64,000 bases of DNA from Halobacillus naozhouensis (GTDB taxonomy: Bacteria; Bacillota; Bacilli; Bacillales; Halobacillaceae). Numbering within the stretch: the first letter of the stretch is position 1; each line of letters starts with the position of its first letter. The translations under genes were made by a program, and so were the position numbers. The notes beneath the pieces are model-generated. The model did no database searches and was not told the DNA's origin. It saw only the letters and a list, made by a program, of their open reading frames with translations. Below are positions 43,747 to 53,411 of this stretch, piece by piece. The stretch covers positions 1,860,001-1,924,000 of the forward strand of contig NZ_CP121671.1 in the NCBI RefSeq assembly GCF_029714185.1, written 5' to 3'.

Positions 43747-45132
43747 ATGAACTCAACAGAAGGAGCTATCGGTATCCGAGAAATACCGAAAGCACATAAA
43801 TGGATTACATTAAGCATTCAGCACTTATTCGCCATGTTTGGCGCAACAATACTTGTACCATTTCTAACCGGATTATCCCCAGCCGTCGCCCTAGTTTCAA
43901 GCGGATTTGGTACATTGGCTTATCTGCTAATCACAAGAGGAAGGATTCCAGCCTACCTAGGTTCAAGTTTTGCTTTCATATATCCCATTGTAGAGGTGTC
44001 CAAGTCGAGTGGTGTAGCTGGAGCGATGATTGGCAGTTTTTTAGCTGGCCTTGTGTACGGTATGGTTGCCTTACTCATCACCATATTCGGGTTAAATTGG
44101 CTGATTAAACTGCTTCCACCAGTTGTGGTAGGACCTGTAATCATTGTCATTGGTTTAGGACTGTCCTCTACAGCTATTGATATGGCGATGTATTTGCCAG
44201 GTGAAGGGCAGGTGTATAGTGCTACACACTTTACGGTAGCGCTCGTGACGTTAGGGATTACGATCCTGGCCACAGTCTTTCTAAGAGGATTTCTAAGCCT
44301 GCTGCCGATTTTATTCGGGATCATCGGTGGATATGTGTTCGCCATGACCCAGGGTATCGTCGATACTACTGAGATTCAGACAGAATGGCAGAACATAACA
44401 TCCGCTGGATCAATCGGAGGCTTTTTCCAGGCTCTGTTCCAGATGCCAGAATTTCTGATTCCCTTTAAGGACTTTTCACCAACGGAAGTATTTAGCTGGC
44501 ATATCGTCCTGGTCATGGTGCCGTTTGCCCTTGTTACTATTACGGAACACATTGGTGATCAAATGGTATTATCCAAGGTTGTCGGCAAGAACTTCTTAAA
44601 GGAACCTGGCCTAAATCGTTCCATTCTTGGGGATGGCGTCGCTACGATGATGGCTTCATTCCTCGGGGGCCCGCCGAATACAACATATGGCGAGAATATA
44701 GGAGTCCTCGCCATTACGAAAGTGTACAGCGTATTCGTAATCGGCGGCGCTGCTATTGTAGCCATCCTGTTCGGGTTTATGGGAATGAGCACAGCCGTGA
44801 TTGGGTCGATTCCTTCAGCCGTAATGGGCGGTGTGTCGATTCTGTTATTCGGAACGATCGCCTCAAGTGGCTTACGAATGTTAATAGACAATCAAGTAGA
44901 TTTTGGAGAAAAACGTAATTTAATTATCGCCTCTGTGATCCTCGTGCTTGGAGTAGGCGGTGCATTTATTCAAGTGACAGATGAAGTCCAGATTGCAGGT
45001 ATGGCACTATCAGCGATCGTAGGGGTTTTACTGAACCTCATTCTCCCTGGAAAAGAAAAAAGCCAGGGTAATGGCCGGATGTTTGAAGCACCTGAAGTGG
45101 AACAACAGAAGCAGAATGATGGAGCAGCATAA
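43747..45132 (+). CDS. pyrP: Uracil permease (NCS2/UraA family)
   Basis: 461-residue uracil:proton symporter with about 12-14 membrane segments. Family features include HLFAMFGATILVPFLTGL near the N-terminus, VPFALVTITEHIGD with the conserved Glu-His pair, and GGPPNTTYGENIG with the Glu that binds uracil in UraA. ATG 43747 follows AAAGGAGG. It sits between attenuators 2 and 3, so uptake is repressed when UMP is high. Confidence 0.95.
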   Translation: MNSTEGAIGIREIPKAHKWITLSIQHLFAMFGATILVPFLTGLSPAVALVSSGFGTLAYLLITRGRIPAYLGSSFAFIYPIVEVSKSSGVAGAMIGSFLAGLVYGMVALLITIFGLNWLIKLLPPVVVGPVIIVIGLGLSSTAIDMAMYLPGEGQVYSATHFTVALVTLGITILATVFLRGFLSLLPILFGIIGGYVFAMTQGIVDTTEIQTEWQNITSAGSIGGFFQALFQMPEFLIPFKDFSPTEVFSWHIVLVMVPFALVTITEHIGDQMVLSKVVGKNFLKEPGLNRSILGDGVATMMASFLGGPPNTTYGENIGVLAITKVYSVFVIGGAAIVAILFGFMGMSTAVIGSIPSAVMGGVSILLFGTIASSGLRMLIDNQVDFGEKRNLIIASVILVLGVGGAFIQVTDEVQIAGMALSAIVGVLLNLILPGKEKSQGNGRMFEAPEVEQQKQNDGAA

Positions 45133-45155
45133 TCTAAACCTATACACGTTTTAAC

Positions 45156-45250
45156 AGAGTCCTGTGAGACTTTGAAGGGTGTACTTTGGGCTTAGCTTGT
45201 TCGTCCGCGCGCGGCGAAAGCACCCCCGGTATATCCGGAGGTGCTTTTTT
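45156..45250 (+). promoter_or_regulatory. PyrR attenuator 3 (pyrP-pyrB)
   Basis: PyrR loop AGTCCTGTGAGACT (45158-45171) and a terminator AAAGCACC-CCCGG (from 45217) / CCGGA-GGTGCTTT with T-run to 45250. Confidence 0.92.
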
Positions 45251-45295
45251 CATGAACAAAACGCTTACGCTTTCGAAATTAAGGGGGGGAGAATC

Positions 45296-46189
45296 GTGCA
45301 GCATTTACTATCTATGAATGACCTTACTAAGCAAGAGATTATGAATCTAATAGACACCGCACAAGCGATTGAATCTGGTGAACACATTCTGCCAATGGAG
45401 CGGACGTTCGCGAGCAACATTTTTCTTGAGCCCAGTACTCGAACCAAAAATAGTTTTTATATTGCCGAGAAACGGTTAGGAATGGAAGTCCTCGATATGA
45501 ATGGAGTCGACTCCAGCGTGACCAAAGGGGAAACGTTAGAAGACACACTGAAAACCTTACAGGCGATTGGGGTAAAGCTAGCCGTTGTTCGTCAGCCTGA
45601 AGTCGGTGTCCTACAGCAAGCCGCACATGAGGTGAGTAGCCTGTCTATCATTAATGCCGGAGATGGAACGGGGGAGCATCCCACCCAATCACTCTTAGAC
45701 CTCTACACAATCTCAAAAGAGTTTTCCAGCTTTGAAGGACTTCGTGTTGCGATAGCAGGCGACATTAAACATAGCCGGGTCGCCCGTTCTAATGCGTGCG
45801 CTTTAGAAAAATTAGGTGCGCATGTGTGCTTTGTAGCCCCGGAGGCTTGGAGAGATGAGTCCATTTCGATTAATTATATCAGTATGGATGAAGCTTGTGA
45901 GCAAGTTGATGTACTGATGCTGCTGCGTATCCAGCATGAACGGCATATCATTAGCGACAATCAGGGTGATTACTTACAAGAGTTTGGATTGACGATAGAA
46001 CGCGAACGATGCATGAAGGATGAGGCTGTCATTCTTCACCCTGCTCCCGTAAACCGAGGAGTGGAAATTGATTCTTCATTAGTAGAATCTGAAAAATCGC
46101 GAATCTTTCAGCAAATGTCTAATGGTGTTTTGATGCGAATGGCTATTATTCAGACGTTATTAAAGGGGGAGCTGCAATATGAGTATTAA
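45296..46189 (+). CDS. pyrB: Aspartate carbamoyltransferase, catalytic subunit
   Basis: Condenses carbamoyl phosphate with aspartate. 297 residues. Carbamoyl-phosphate site FLEPSTRTKNSF (about residues 43-54) and HPAPVNRGVEID near the C-terminus, HPTQSLLDLYTI in the middle. The start is GTG 45296, after AAGGGGGGGAG; the frame is open back into attenuator 3 but the family starts at this codon. No pyrI regulatory subunit, as in other Bacillus. It overlaps pyrC by 11 bases. Confidence 0.96.
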   Translation: MQHLLSMNDLTKQEIMNLIDTAQAIESGEHILPMERTFASNIFLEPSTRTKNSFYIAEKRLGMEVLDMNGVDSSVTKGETLEDTLKTLQAIGVKLAVVRQPEVGVLQQAAHEVSSLSIINAGDGTGEHPTQSLLDLYTISKEFSSFEGLRVAIAGDIKHSRVARSNACALEKLGAHVCFVAPEAWRDESISINYISMDEACEQVDVLMLLRIQHERHIISDNQGDYLQEFGLTIERERCMKDEAVILHPAPVNRGVEIDSSLVESEKSRIFQQMSNGVLMRMAIIQTLLKGELQYEY

Positions 46190-47474
46190 AATCGTAAACA
46201 GCAAACGAAGCGTAGAAGGTCAATTAGTAGAATGTGAAGCATTCATAGAAAACAATCAGATTGTTGAAATAGGGGAGAAAGTTAACAGAGACGCAGACAA
46301 AGTCATCGATGCTAAAGGCCGTTTGCTGTCAGCCGGCTTTGTTGATGTCCATATCCATCTTAGAGAACCAGGCGGGGAGGCCAAGGAGACAATCGCTACA
46401 GGTACGGAAGCTGCAGCCAGGGGCGGGTTTACAACGGTTTGTGCGATGCCAAACACACGTCCTGTGCCCGACTCCGAAGAAACGATGGCCAACCTATTTG
46501 AAAAAATCAATCAGGACGCGGTTGTGCGTGTCTTACCTTATGCGGCCATCACCACCCGTCAGCTTGGGAAGGATCTTGTTAATATGGAGCAGCTCAGCGA
46601 AATGGGCGCCTTTGCTTTTACCGATGACGGTGTCGGTGTTCAAGTGGCCGGCAAAATGTACGAGGCGATGAAGGAGGCAGCGCGAGTAAATAAAGCAGTT
46701 GTCGCCCATTGTGAGGATAATTCCCTTGTTTACGGCGGGGTCGCTCATGATGGCGAAGTCAGTGAACGACTGGACATTCCTGGCATCCCGAACATTGCTG
46801 AATCTGTTCATATTGCTCGCGATGTGTTGTTAGCTGAAGCGGCAGATTGCCACTACCACGTTTGCCACGTGTCAACGAAGGAATCGGTACGCGTGATCCG
46901 AGAAGCCAAGAAAGCGGGAATCCGTGTAACAGCTGAAGTAACTCCCCATCATCTGTTACTAAACGAAGAAAACATTACACAGGATGATGCGTTATTTAAA
47001 ATGAATCCGCCACTCCGTTCTAAAGAAGATCAGCAAGCATTGTTAGACGGATTGCTGGATGGAACAATTGATTGTATTGCAACCGACCATGCCCCACATA
47101 CGGAAGAAGAGAAACAAGCGGGCTTCCTTCGCTCTCCATTTGGGATTACCGGGCTCGAAACAGCATTCCCGCTGCTCTACACCAAACTTGTTATTGAAAA
47201 TGGAACCATAAGCCTTGATCAGCTTATTAACTGGCTGACGATTCGTCCGAGTGAAATTTTCCAACTCCCATATGGAAAGCTTGAAGTAGGGGCAACAGCA
47301 GATCTTACTCTTATTGACCTTGAGGAAACAAGATCAATCGACAGACACAACTTGGTATCAAAAGGGAAAAACAGTCCTTTTCACGGAGTCCGTGCAAAAG
47401 GCTGGCCTGTAGCAACAATCGTTAACGGCACACTAGTTTTTGAGGAGGATGTATATGAAGCAGCTCGTTCTTGA
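46179..47474 (+). CDS. pyrC: Dihydroorotase (type I)
   Basis: Cyclises carbamoyl aspartate to dihydroorotate; zinc amidohydrolase, 431 residues. Metal ligands in VDVHIHLREPGG (about residues 56-67), VAHCEDNSL, HVCHVSTKES and TDHAPHTEEE (about 304-313). Start ATG 46179 within the pyrB 3' end. The 3' end overlaps pyrAA by 20 bases. Confidence 0.97.
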   Translation: MSIKIVNSKRSVEGQLVECEAFIENNQIVEIGEKVNRDADKVIDAKGRLLSAGFVDVHIHLREPGGEAKETIATGTEAAARGGFTTVCAMPNTRPVPDSEETMANLFEKINQDAVVRVLPYAAITTRQLGKDLVNMEQLSEMGAFAFTDDGVGVQVAGKMYEAMKEAARVNKAVVAHCEDNSLVYGGVAHDGEVSERLDIPGIPNIAESVHIARDVLLAEAADCHYHVCHVSTKESVRVIREAKKAGIRVTAEVTPHHLLLNEENITQDDALFKMNPPLRSKEDQQALLDGLLDGTIDCIATDHAPHTEEEKQAGFLRSPFGITGLETAFPLLYTKLVIENGTISLDQLINWLTIRPSEIFQLPYGKLEVGATADLTLIDLEETRSIDRHNLVSKGKNSPFHGVRAKGWPVATIVNGTLVFEEDVYEAARS

Positions 47475-48549
47475 GGATGGTACAGTATTTGTAGGGAAAG
47501 GTTTTGGCAGTGATCGCGAGAGTTTTGGCGAAATTGTGTTCAATACTGGTATGACTGGGTACCAGGAAGTGATTTCTGACCCATCTTACTGTGGGCAGAT
47601 GGTTACGTTTACCTATCCGTTAGTTGGAAATTATGGGATCAACCGAGACGACTTTGAAACAGTCGATCCTGCAATATTAGGAGTCGTTGTGAAAGAACAT
47701 TGTAAGCATCCATCTAATTTCAGAAATGAGGAGACGCTGGATGAATTTCTGAAAGCTAAGCGGATTCCTGGGATTAGCGGCGTGGATACAAGGAAGCTCA
47801 CCAAAATTATTCGTAAGCATGGCACGATGAAAGCGATGATTACATCAACTGATCGTCCTGTCGAACAGTTGGTTGACTTTATGAGAAATACCCCGCTTGC
47901 GACCGATCAAGTAAAGCAGGTGTCGACCGTTAAGCCATACGTAGTACCAGGACGCGGCTATCGAATTGTACTGATTGATTACGGCATGAAGCATGGCATT
48001 CTGCGAGAATTTACAAAGCGAAGCTGCCATGTAACTGTCGTACCTTACAATACCTCGGCTGAGGAAATTGAAAGGCTGAGACCAGATGGCATTATGCTTT
48101 CTAACGGTCCTGGCGATCCAAAAGACGTCCCTGAAGCCATTCAAACAGTCCGCAAGCTAATGGGGCACGTACCAATCTTTGGAATCTGCCTTGGGCACCA
48201 GCTGATTGCGCTGGCTTCCGGTGCAGACACCGTGAAAATGAAATTTGGCCATCGCGGTGGAAATCAGCCTGTGAAAGATTTACGTACGAACAGCACCGCG
48301 ATCACTTCCCAAAACCATGGCTATGCCGTTGATCGTGACTCGCTTGAGTCAACACAGTTGTCTTTAACACAAATTTCCTTGAACGATGGCACAGTGGAAG
48401 GCCTCGAGCATCAGAGCGTGAACGTCTTTTCTGTGCAGTATCATCCTGAGAGCTCTCCAGGACCAGAAGATACATCAAGCTTATTTGACGAATTTCTAAC
48501 GAGAATCACTGAATCCCATAAAGAAGCGAAGGAGGCTCTACATGTCTAA
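47455..48549 (+). CDS. pyrAA: Carbamoyl phosphate synthase small subunit (pyrimidine-specific)
   Basis: Glutaminase subunit that feeds ammonia to the large subunit. 364 residues: N-terminal CPSase domain and C-terminal class I amidotransferase domain with nucleophile Cys in GICLGHQL and catalytic His-Glu in YHPESSPGPED. ATG 47455 has GAGGAGGA five to six bases upstream, lying inside pyrC; ATG/AGG codons farther upstream are part of that site. Overlap with pyrAB is eight bases. Confidence 0.96.
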   Translation: MKQLVLEDGTVFVGKGFGSDRESFGEIVFNTGMTGYQEVISDPSYCGQMVTFTYPLVGNYGINRDDFETVDPAILGVVVKEHCKHPSNFRNEETLDEFLKAKRIPGISGVDTRKLTKIIRKHGTMKAMITSTDRPVEQLVDFMRNTPLATDQVKQVSTVKPYVVPGRGYRIVLIDYGMKHGILREFTKRSCHVTVVPYNTSAEEIERLRPDGIMLSNGPGDPKDVPEAIQTVRKLMGHVPIFGICLGHQLIALASGADTVKMKFGHRGGNQPVKDLRTNSTAITSQNHGYAVDRDSLESTQLSLTQISLNDGTVEGLEHQSVNVFSVQYHPESSPGPEDTSSLFDEFLTRITESHKEAKEALHV

Positions 48550-51500
48550 GCGAACAGATATTAAACGCATTTTAGTTATTGGTTCTGGCCCTATCATTAT
48601 TGGTCAGGCGGCTGAGTTCGACTACTCCGGAACCCAGGCGTGTCAAGCTTTGAAGGAAGAAGGATACGAAGTCATTTTAGCAAACTCCAATCCCGCTACT
48701 ATCATGACGGATCACACGTTTGCCGATAAAGTGTACATGGAGCCGCTAAACCTTGAATTTTTAACAAAAATTGTTCGGAAGGAATCACCAGATGCGATTC
48801 TGCCTACACTTGGCGGCCAAACGGGATTGAATCTTGCCGTAGCCTTAAGTGAATCTGGAGTCCTTGAACAGCAACAAGTCGAGTTGCTGGGAACACCGCT
48901 TGATGCGATTCAGCGGGCTGAGGATCGGGAGAAATTCCGCGCACTCATGCATAAACTGGAGCAGCCTGTTCCGGAAAGTGAAATTGTCAGCTCTGTCGAT
49001 CAAGCCGTCAACTTTGCAAATAAGATTGGCTATCCTGTTATCGTTCGTCCTGCTTATACTATGGGAGGAGCCGGCGGCGGAATGTGTGATAACGAAGAAC
49101 AGCTTCGGGAAATCGCGCGCAGTGGACTTGCTCAATCACCTGTTCATCAATGTTTAATTGAGAGAAATATTGCCGGCTTTAAGGAAATCGAGTATGAAGT
49201 GATGCGCGATGCCAACGATCAGGCGATTGTTGTGTGTAACATGGAAAACTTTGATCCGGTTGGTATCCACACTGGGGATTCCATTGTGGTAGCCCCCTCC
49301 CAAACGTTAAGTGACCGTGAGTATCAGATGCTGCGCAATGCATCTCTTGAAATTATTCGGGTCCTTGAGATTGAAGGCGGCTGTAACGTTCAATTAGCTC
49401 TCGACCCTGATAGCTTTCAGTATTATGTAATTGAAGTCAATCCGCGTGTCAGCCGTTCTTCCGCACTGGCATCAAAGGCTACCGGTTATCCGATTGCTAA
49501 AATGGCTGCTAAAATCGCGGTGGGGATGACGCTCGATGAAATCGAGAATCCGATTACCGAGACGACTTACGCTTGTTTTGAACCGGCGCTCGATTATGTG
49601 GTAACGAAAATCCCGCGCTGGCCCTTTGATAAATTTGCGAAGGGAAATCGTAAACTGGGTACACAAATGAAAGCAACCGGTGAAGTAATGTCGATCGGCC
49701 GTACGATTGAAGAATCTTTGTTAAAAGGAATTCGCTCGCTGGAAGGGGAAACAGATGATTTGTTTGTAGCTTCTGTTGCCGAGCTTTCAAACGAGGATAT
49801 CTTCAAACGATTGCACCTGGCTGATGATGAGCGGATTTTCATTTTAGCTGAAGCGTTAAGACGAAATATTACGCTTGCACAGATTCATGAAACGACAGGC
49901 ATCGACTACTTTTTCCTTCATAAACTGCAGCACATTATTCAACTGGAGCAAAAAGTGAAGGAAGCAGGCTGGGAGGCTGCCATCATACGGGAAGTGAAAG
50001 AAACCGGCTTTTCCGATCGACAAATTGCCCGATTGCTTGAGACGACCATCGATGATGTAATGAGTTTTAGAAAACAGCACAACATCTCACCCGTTTATAA
50101 AATGGTCGATACGTGTGCAGGTGAATTCGTTTCAGAAACTCCGTATTTTTACAGCAGCTATGAAGACGAAAATGAATCAGTCGTTACAGAAGCCAAAAAA
50201 GTGCTCGTCATCGGGTCTGGTCCAATTCGAATCGGCCAGGGAGTTGAATTCGACTATGCGACCGTTCACTCGGTTTTAGCTCTTAAAGAAATGGGTTATG
50301 AAGCGATTATTATGAACAATAACCCGGAAACAGTATCCACAGACTTTAGCGTTTCTGACAAGCTTTACTTTGAGCCGTTAACACTTGAAGATGTGATGCA
50401 TGTCATCGATCTTGAACAGCCTGAAGGTGTCATTGTTCAGTTTGGCGGACAGACAGCGATCAATCTTGTGGAGGGGCTGAGCCGTCACGGGGTAAATATT
50501 CTCGGCACAACGATGGATGCGATCAACCAAACCGAAGATCGTGATCTATTTGAACAATTGCTCACGAACCTTGATATCGCCAAGCCTGGCGGAGAGAGTG
50601 TGACGAGCGAAGAAGAGGCTATTCAAGCGGCACAGCGAATAGGCTACCCTGTTGTCGTCAGACCTTCTTATGTGCTCGGCGGACGTGCGATGGAGATTGT
50701 CTACTCTGAAGAAGAGTTACTGATTTACATGGAAGAAAACGTTCGCGTACACAACGGTCATCCGATCTTGATCGATAAATATTTAACAGGTATGGAGATC
50801 GAGGTTGATGCGATTTCAGACGGTCAGGATGTTGTGATTCCAGGGATAATGGAGCACATTGAACGCGCGGGCGTCCACTCTGGCGACTCAATGGCTGTCT
50901 ATCCGTCTCAGCGCTTATCGGAACGGCTCGAACAGCAGTGTATTGATGCTACGGTCAAAATAGCCCGCGACTTAAACATGAAGGGGCTCATCAACATCCA
51001 ATTTGTCATCCTGGATGAGACTGCCTACGTGCTCGAAGTGAATCCACGCGCCAGTCGTACGGTTCCTTTTCTTAGTAAAATTACCGGAATTACGATGGCC
51101 CAGGTGGCAACGAAAGTCATAATGGGACAAACATTAGCTTCCTTAGGCTACTCATCAGGAATTGCTCAAAAGCCTGACGGTGTATATGTGAAAGTACCCG
51201 TGTTTTCATTTGAAAAACTTCGCAGTGTTGATACAACGCTTGGACCTGAAATGAAATCAACTGGGGAAGTGATCGGGTATGATCAAAGCCTCGAGAAAGC
51301 TCTCTATAAAGGCATGACAGCGGCCGGATTAAAAATACCGACAGAAGGTGCTGTGTTACTAACAGTAGCGGATAAAGACAAACAGGAGATGCTTGCGATC
51401 GCGAGAACGTTCCATCAGCTTGGCTTCCACTTGTATGCGACAGAAGGGACAGCAAGAGCGATCGAAGAATCTTCCCTGCCTGTGGAAGCGGTTGGAAAAC

Positions 51501-51742
51501 TCGGTTCAAGCCAGCGTGACGTCGTCGATTTAATTCGCAGCGGTGACGTTCAGTTTGTTGTCAACACAGTAAATAAGGGACGCCGTGCCCGCTCAGATGG
51601 CTTCCAAATTAGACGTGAAGCAGTTGAGCACGGTATTGCCTCCTTGACGAGTCTTGATACAGCGAAAACGATTGTAGAAGTGATTGATGCGATGACGTTT
51701 ACGGCCAGGACGATTGCGAAGAAAGAGGCGGTGTTCGTGTAA
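48542..51742 (+). CDS. pyrAB: Carbamoyl phosphate synthase large subunit
   Basis: 1066 residues; two homologous ATP-grasp halves (each with an IGSGPI start: VIGSGPIIIGQAAEFDYSG at about residue 12 and VIGSGPIRIGQGVEFDYA at about 558), an oligomerisation domain between them, and a C-terminal MGS-like allosteric domain (about 930-1066). Makes carbamoyl phosphate from bicarbonate, glutamine-derived ammonia and two ATP. The TAATG junction overlaps pyrK by one base. Confidence 0.98.
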   Translation: MSKRTDIKRILVIGSGPIIIGQAAEFDYSGTQACQALKEEGYEVILANSNPATIMTDHTFADKVYMEPLNLEFLTKIVRKESPDAILPTLGGQTGLNLAVALSESGVLEQQQVELLGTPLDAIQRAEDREKFRALMHKLEQPVPESEIVSSVDQAVNFANKIGYPVIVRPAYTMGGAGGGMCDNEEQLREIARSGLAQSPVHQCLIERNIAGFKEIEYEVMRDANDQAIVVCNMENFDPVGIHTGDSIVVAPSQTLSDREYQMLRNASLEIIRVLEIEGGCNVQLALDPDSFQYYVIEVNPRVSRSSALASKATGYPIAKMAAKIAVGMTLDEIENPITETTYACFEPALDYVVTKIPRWPFDKFAKGNRKLGTQMKATGEVMSIGRTIEESLLKGIRSLEGETDDLFVASVAELSNEDIFKRLHLADDERIFILAEALRRNITLAQIHETTGIDYFFLHKLQHIIQLEQKVKEAGWEAAIIREVKETGFSDRQIARLLETTIDDVMSFRKQHNISPVYKMVDTCAGEFVSETPYFYSSYEDENESVVTEAKKVLVIGSGPIRIGQGVEFDYATVHSVLALKEMGYEAIIMNNNPETVSTDFSVSDKLYFEPLTLEDVMHVIDLEQPEGVIVQFGGQTAINLVEGLSRHGVNILGTTMDAINQTEDRDLFEQLLTNLDIAKPGGESVTSEEEAIQAAQRIGYPVVVRPSYVLGGRAMEIVYSEEELLIYMEENVRVHNGHPILIDKYLTGMEIEVDAISDGQDVVIPGIMEHIERAGVHSGDSMAVYPSQRLSERLEQQCIDATVKIARDLNMKGLINIQFVILDETAYVLEVNPRASRTVPFLSKITGITMAQVATKVIMGQTLASLGYSSGIAQKPDGVYVKVPVFSFEKLRSVDTTLGPEMKSTGEVIGYDQSLEKALYKGMTAAGLKIPTEGAVLLTVADKDKQEMLAIARTFHQLGFHLYATEGTARAIEESSLPVEAVGKLGSSQRDVVDLIRSGDVQFVVNTVNKGRRARSDGFQIRREAVEHGIASLTSLDTAKTIVEVIDAMTFTARTIAKKEAVFV

Positions 51743-52506
51743 TGCAAAGAGAATGGATGACGATCATTACTCATCGATCCATCGCTGCTCAAACTTATCT
51801 GTTGGAACTGCAAGGGAGTCTTCCGCAATGTGTGGAGACCCCCGGGCAGTTTGTCCATATCCAGGTTAGTGATAACTATTTTCTGCGACGCCCTGTTTCC
51901 ATTGCTGATGTTGATGCGGTAAAAGGAACATTTACACTGCTTTATAAGGTGATGGGTAAGGGAACAGCAGCTCTAACTAAAAAGCAGACAGGTGAAAAAC
52001 TGGATGTACTCGGTCCAAGTGGGACAGGCTTCCCTCTGGAAAAATTAACCGCAGAAAAAGCTCTGCTCATTGGGGGAGGGATCGGTGTTCCGCCATTGTA
52101 TTACTTGGCCAGAAAGCTGCAGGAGCGAGGGATTGAGGTCACAAGCATTCTCGGATTTCGGTCAAGCGAGGATGGCTTTTATATCGACAAATTCCAGGAA
52201 TTCGGTGAAGTGCATGTGGCAACAAATGATGGGAGCCTTGGGACACAAGGGTTTGTGACAGACGTCATTCCGCAGGTAAATTCCTTTGATACGTATTTCT
52301 CTTGTGGTCCTACTGTAATGCTTAAAGGAGTTAAAGAGCAGCTTATAGATGTCCCTGGCTATATATCCATTGAGGAGCGAATGGGCTGTGGGGTTGGTGC
52401 CTGTTTTGCCTGCGTGGTGGAATGTGCCGATGAAGGAGATGCGAAAGGTTACCGTAAGATTTGCTCTGATGGACCCGTATTCCGGCCTGAGGAGGTAATT
52501 TTATGA
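51742..52506 (+). CDS. pyrK: Dihydroorotate dehydrogenase electron-transfer subunit PyrK
   Basis: 254-residue FAD and [2Fe-2S] protein that passes electrons from PyrD to NAD+. FAD-binding RRPVSIADVD, NAD-binding LIGGGIGVPPLYYLA, and cluster ligands in CGVGACFACVVEC followed by a further Cys (about residues 216, 221, 224 and 239). It makes the PyrD-PyrK heterotetramer of class 1B. It overlaps pyrD by four bases. Confidence 0.96.
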   Translation: MQREWMTIITHRSIAAQTYLLELQGSLPQCVETPGQFVHIQVSDNYFLRRPVSIADVDAVKGTFTLLYKVMGKGTAALTKKQTGEKLDVLGPSGTGFPLEKLTAEKALLIGGGIGVPPLYYLARKLQERGIEVTSILGFRSSEDGFYIDKFQEFGEVHVATNDGSLGTQGFVTDVIPQVNSFDTYFSCGPTVMLKGVKEQLIDVPGYISIEERMGCGVGACFACVVECADEGDAKGYRKICSDGPVFRPEEVIL

Positions 52507-53411
52507 TCGATACGACCGTTGATCTACCTGGGTTACAGTTGAAGAACCCAGTGATGCCTGCATCGGGATGCTTTGGTTTTGGCCGAGAATTTGCTCAGTT
52601 TTATGATTTATCTCACTTAGGAGCGATCATCATTAAAGCAGCGACGGCCACAAAGCGATTTGGCAACCAAACACCGAGAGTGGCGGAAACAGCAAGTGGA
52701 ATGCTGAACGCAATTGGCCTTCAAAATCCAGGGGTGGATGCGATTATTAAGGAAGAACTGCCTTTTCTTGAAACCTACCAAACTCCGATCATTGCAAATG
52801 TCGCTGGCAGTGCCATGGAAGATTACGAAGAAGTTGCAGCGAAGCTCGGGAATAGTATGGTCTCGGCACTTGAACTAAACATCTCATGTCCGAATGTAAA
52901 AGAAGGAGGCGTCCAGTTTGGTGTCGATCCCGAACTTGCTTATTCTGTGACGAAGCGGGTAAAACAAGCTAGTGACAAACCACTTTATGTGAAACTTTCT
53001 CCTAATGTCACCGATGTTGTTACCATGGCAAAAGCTGTTGAAGAAGCCGGAGCAGATGGTTTATCCATGATCAACACGTTAACAGGAATGAGGATTGACC
53101 CCGTCACTAGAAAGCCGATCATTGCCAATCAAACTGGCGGTTTGTCAGGTCCCGCGATTAAACCTATTGCGATCCGGATGATTCATCAAGTGTATCAAGC
53201 CGTTAATCTGCCTATCATTGGGATGGGCGGCATAGAAACGACTGACGACATTATGGAATATTTACTGGCTGGGGCCAGTGCGGTAGCAGTCGGTAGTGCA
53301 AACTTTAAAAATCCATATATTTGCAAGGAGTTAATTGACCAACTGCCTGACGCTCTGTCGGCTCATGGTTTTCACTCTGTGAAGGACGTAATAGGAGGAG
53401 TTCATGTATGA
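52503..53411 (+). CDS. pyrD: Dihydroorotate dehydrogenase, class 1B catalytic subunit
   Basis: Oxidises dihydroorotate to orotate with FMN. 302 residues, TIM barrel. Active-site Cys in LNISCPNVKEGG (about Cys131), N-terminal NPVMPASGCFGFG, FMN phosphate site IIGMGGIETTDD. Cysteine in place of serine and presence of PyrK identify class 1B. The start overlaps the pyrK stop, and the end overlaps pyrF (ATGA). Confidence 0.97.
   Translation: MIDTTVDLPGLQLKNPVMPASGCFGFGREFAQFYDLSHLGAIIIKAATATKRFGNQTPRVAETASGMLNAIGLQNPGVDAIIKEELPFLETYQTPIIANVAGSAMEDYEEVAAKLGNSMVSALELNISCPNVKEGGVQFGVDPELAYSVTKRVKQASDKPLYVKLSPNVTDVVTMAKAVEEAGADGLSMINTLTGMRIDPVTRKPIIANQTGGLSGPAIKPIAIRMIHQVYQAVNLPIIGMGGIETTDDIMEYLLAGASAVAVGSANFKNPYICKELIDQLPDALSAHGFHSVKDVIGGVHV

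Noticed and set aside
43953..44345. 130-codon minus-strand frame inside pyrP
   Set aside because: Antisense to conserved permease helices; Pro/Thr-rich shadow translation.
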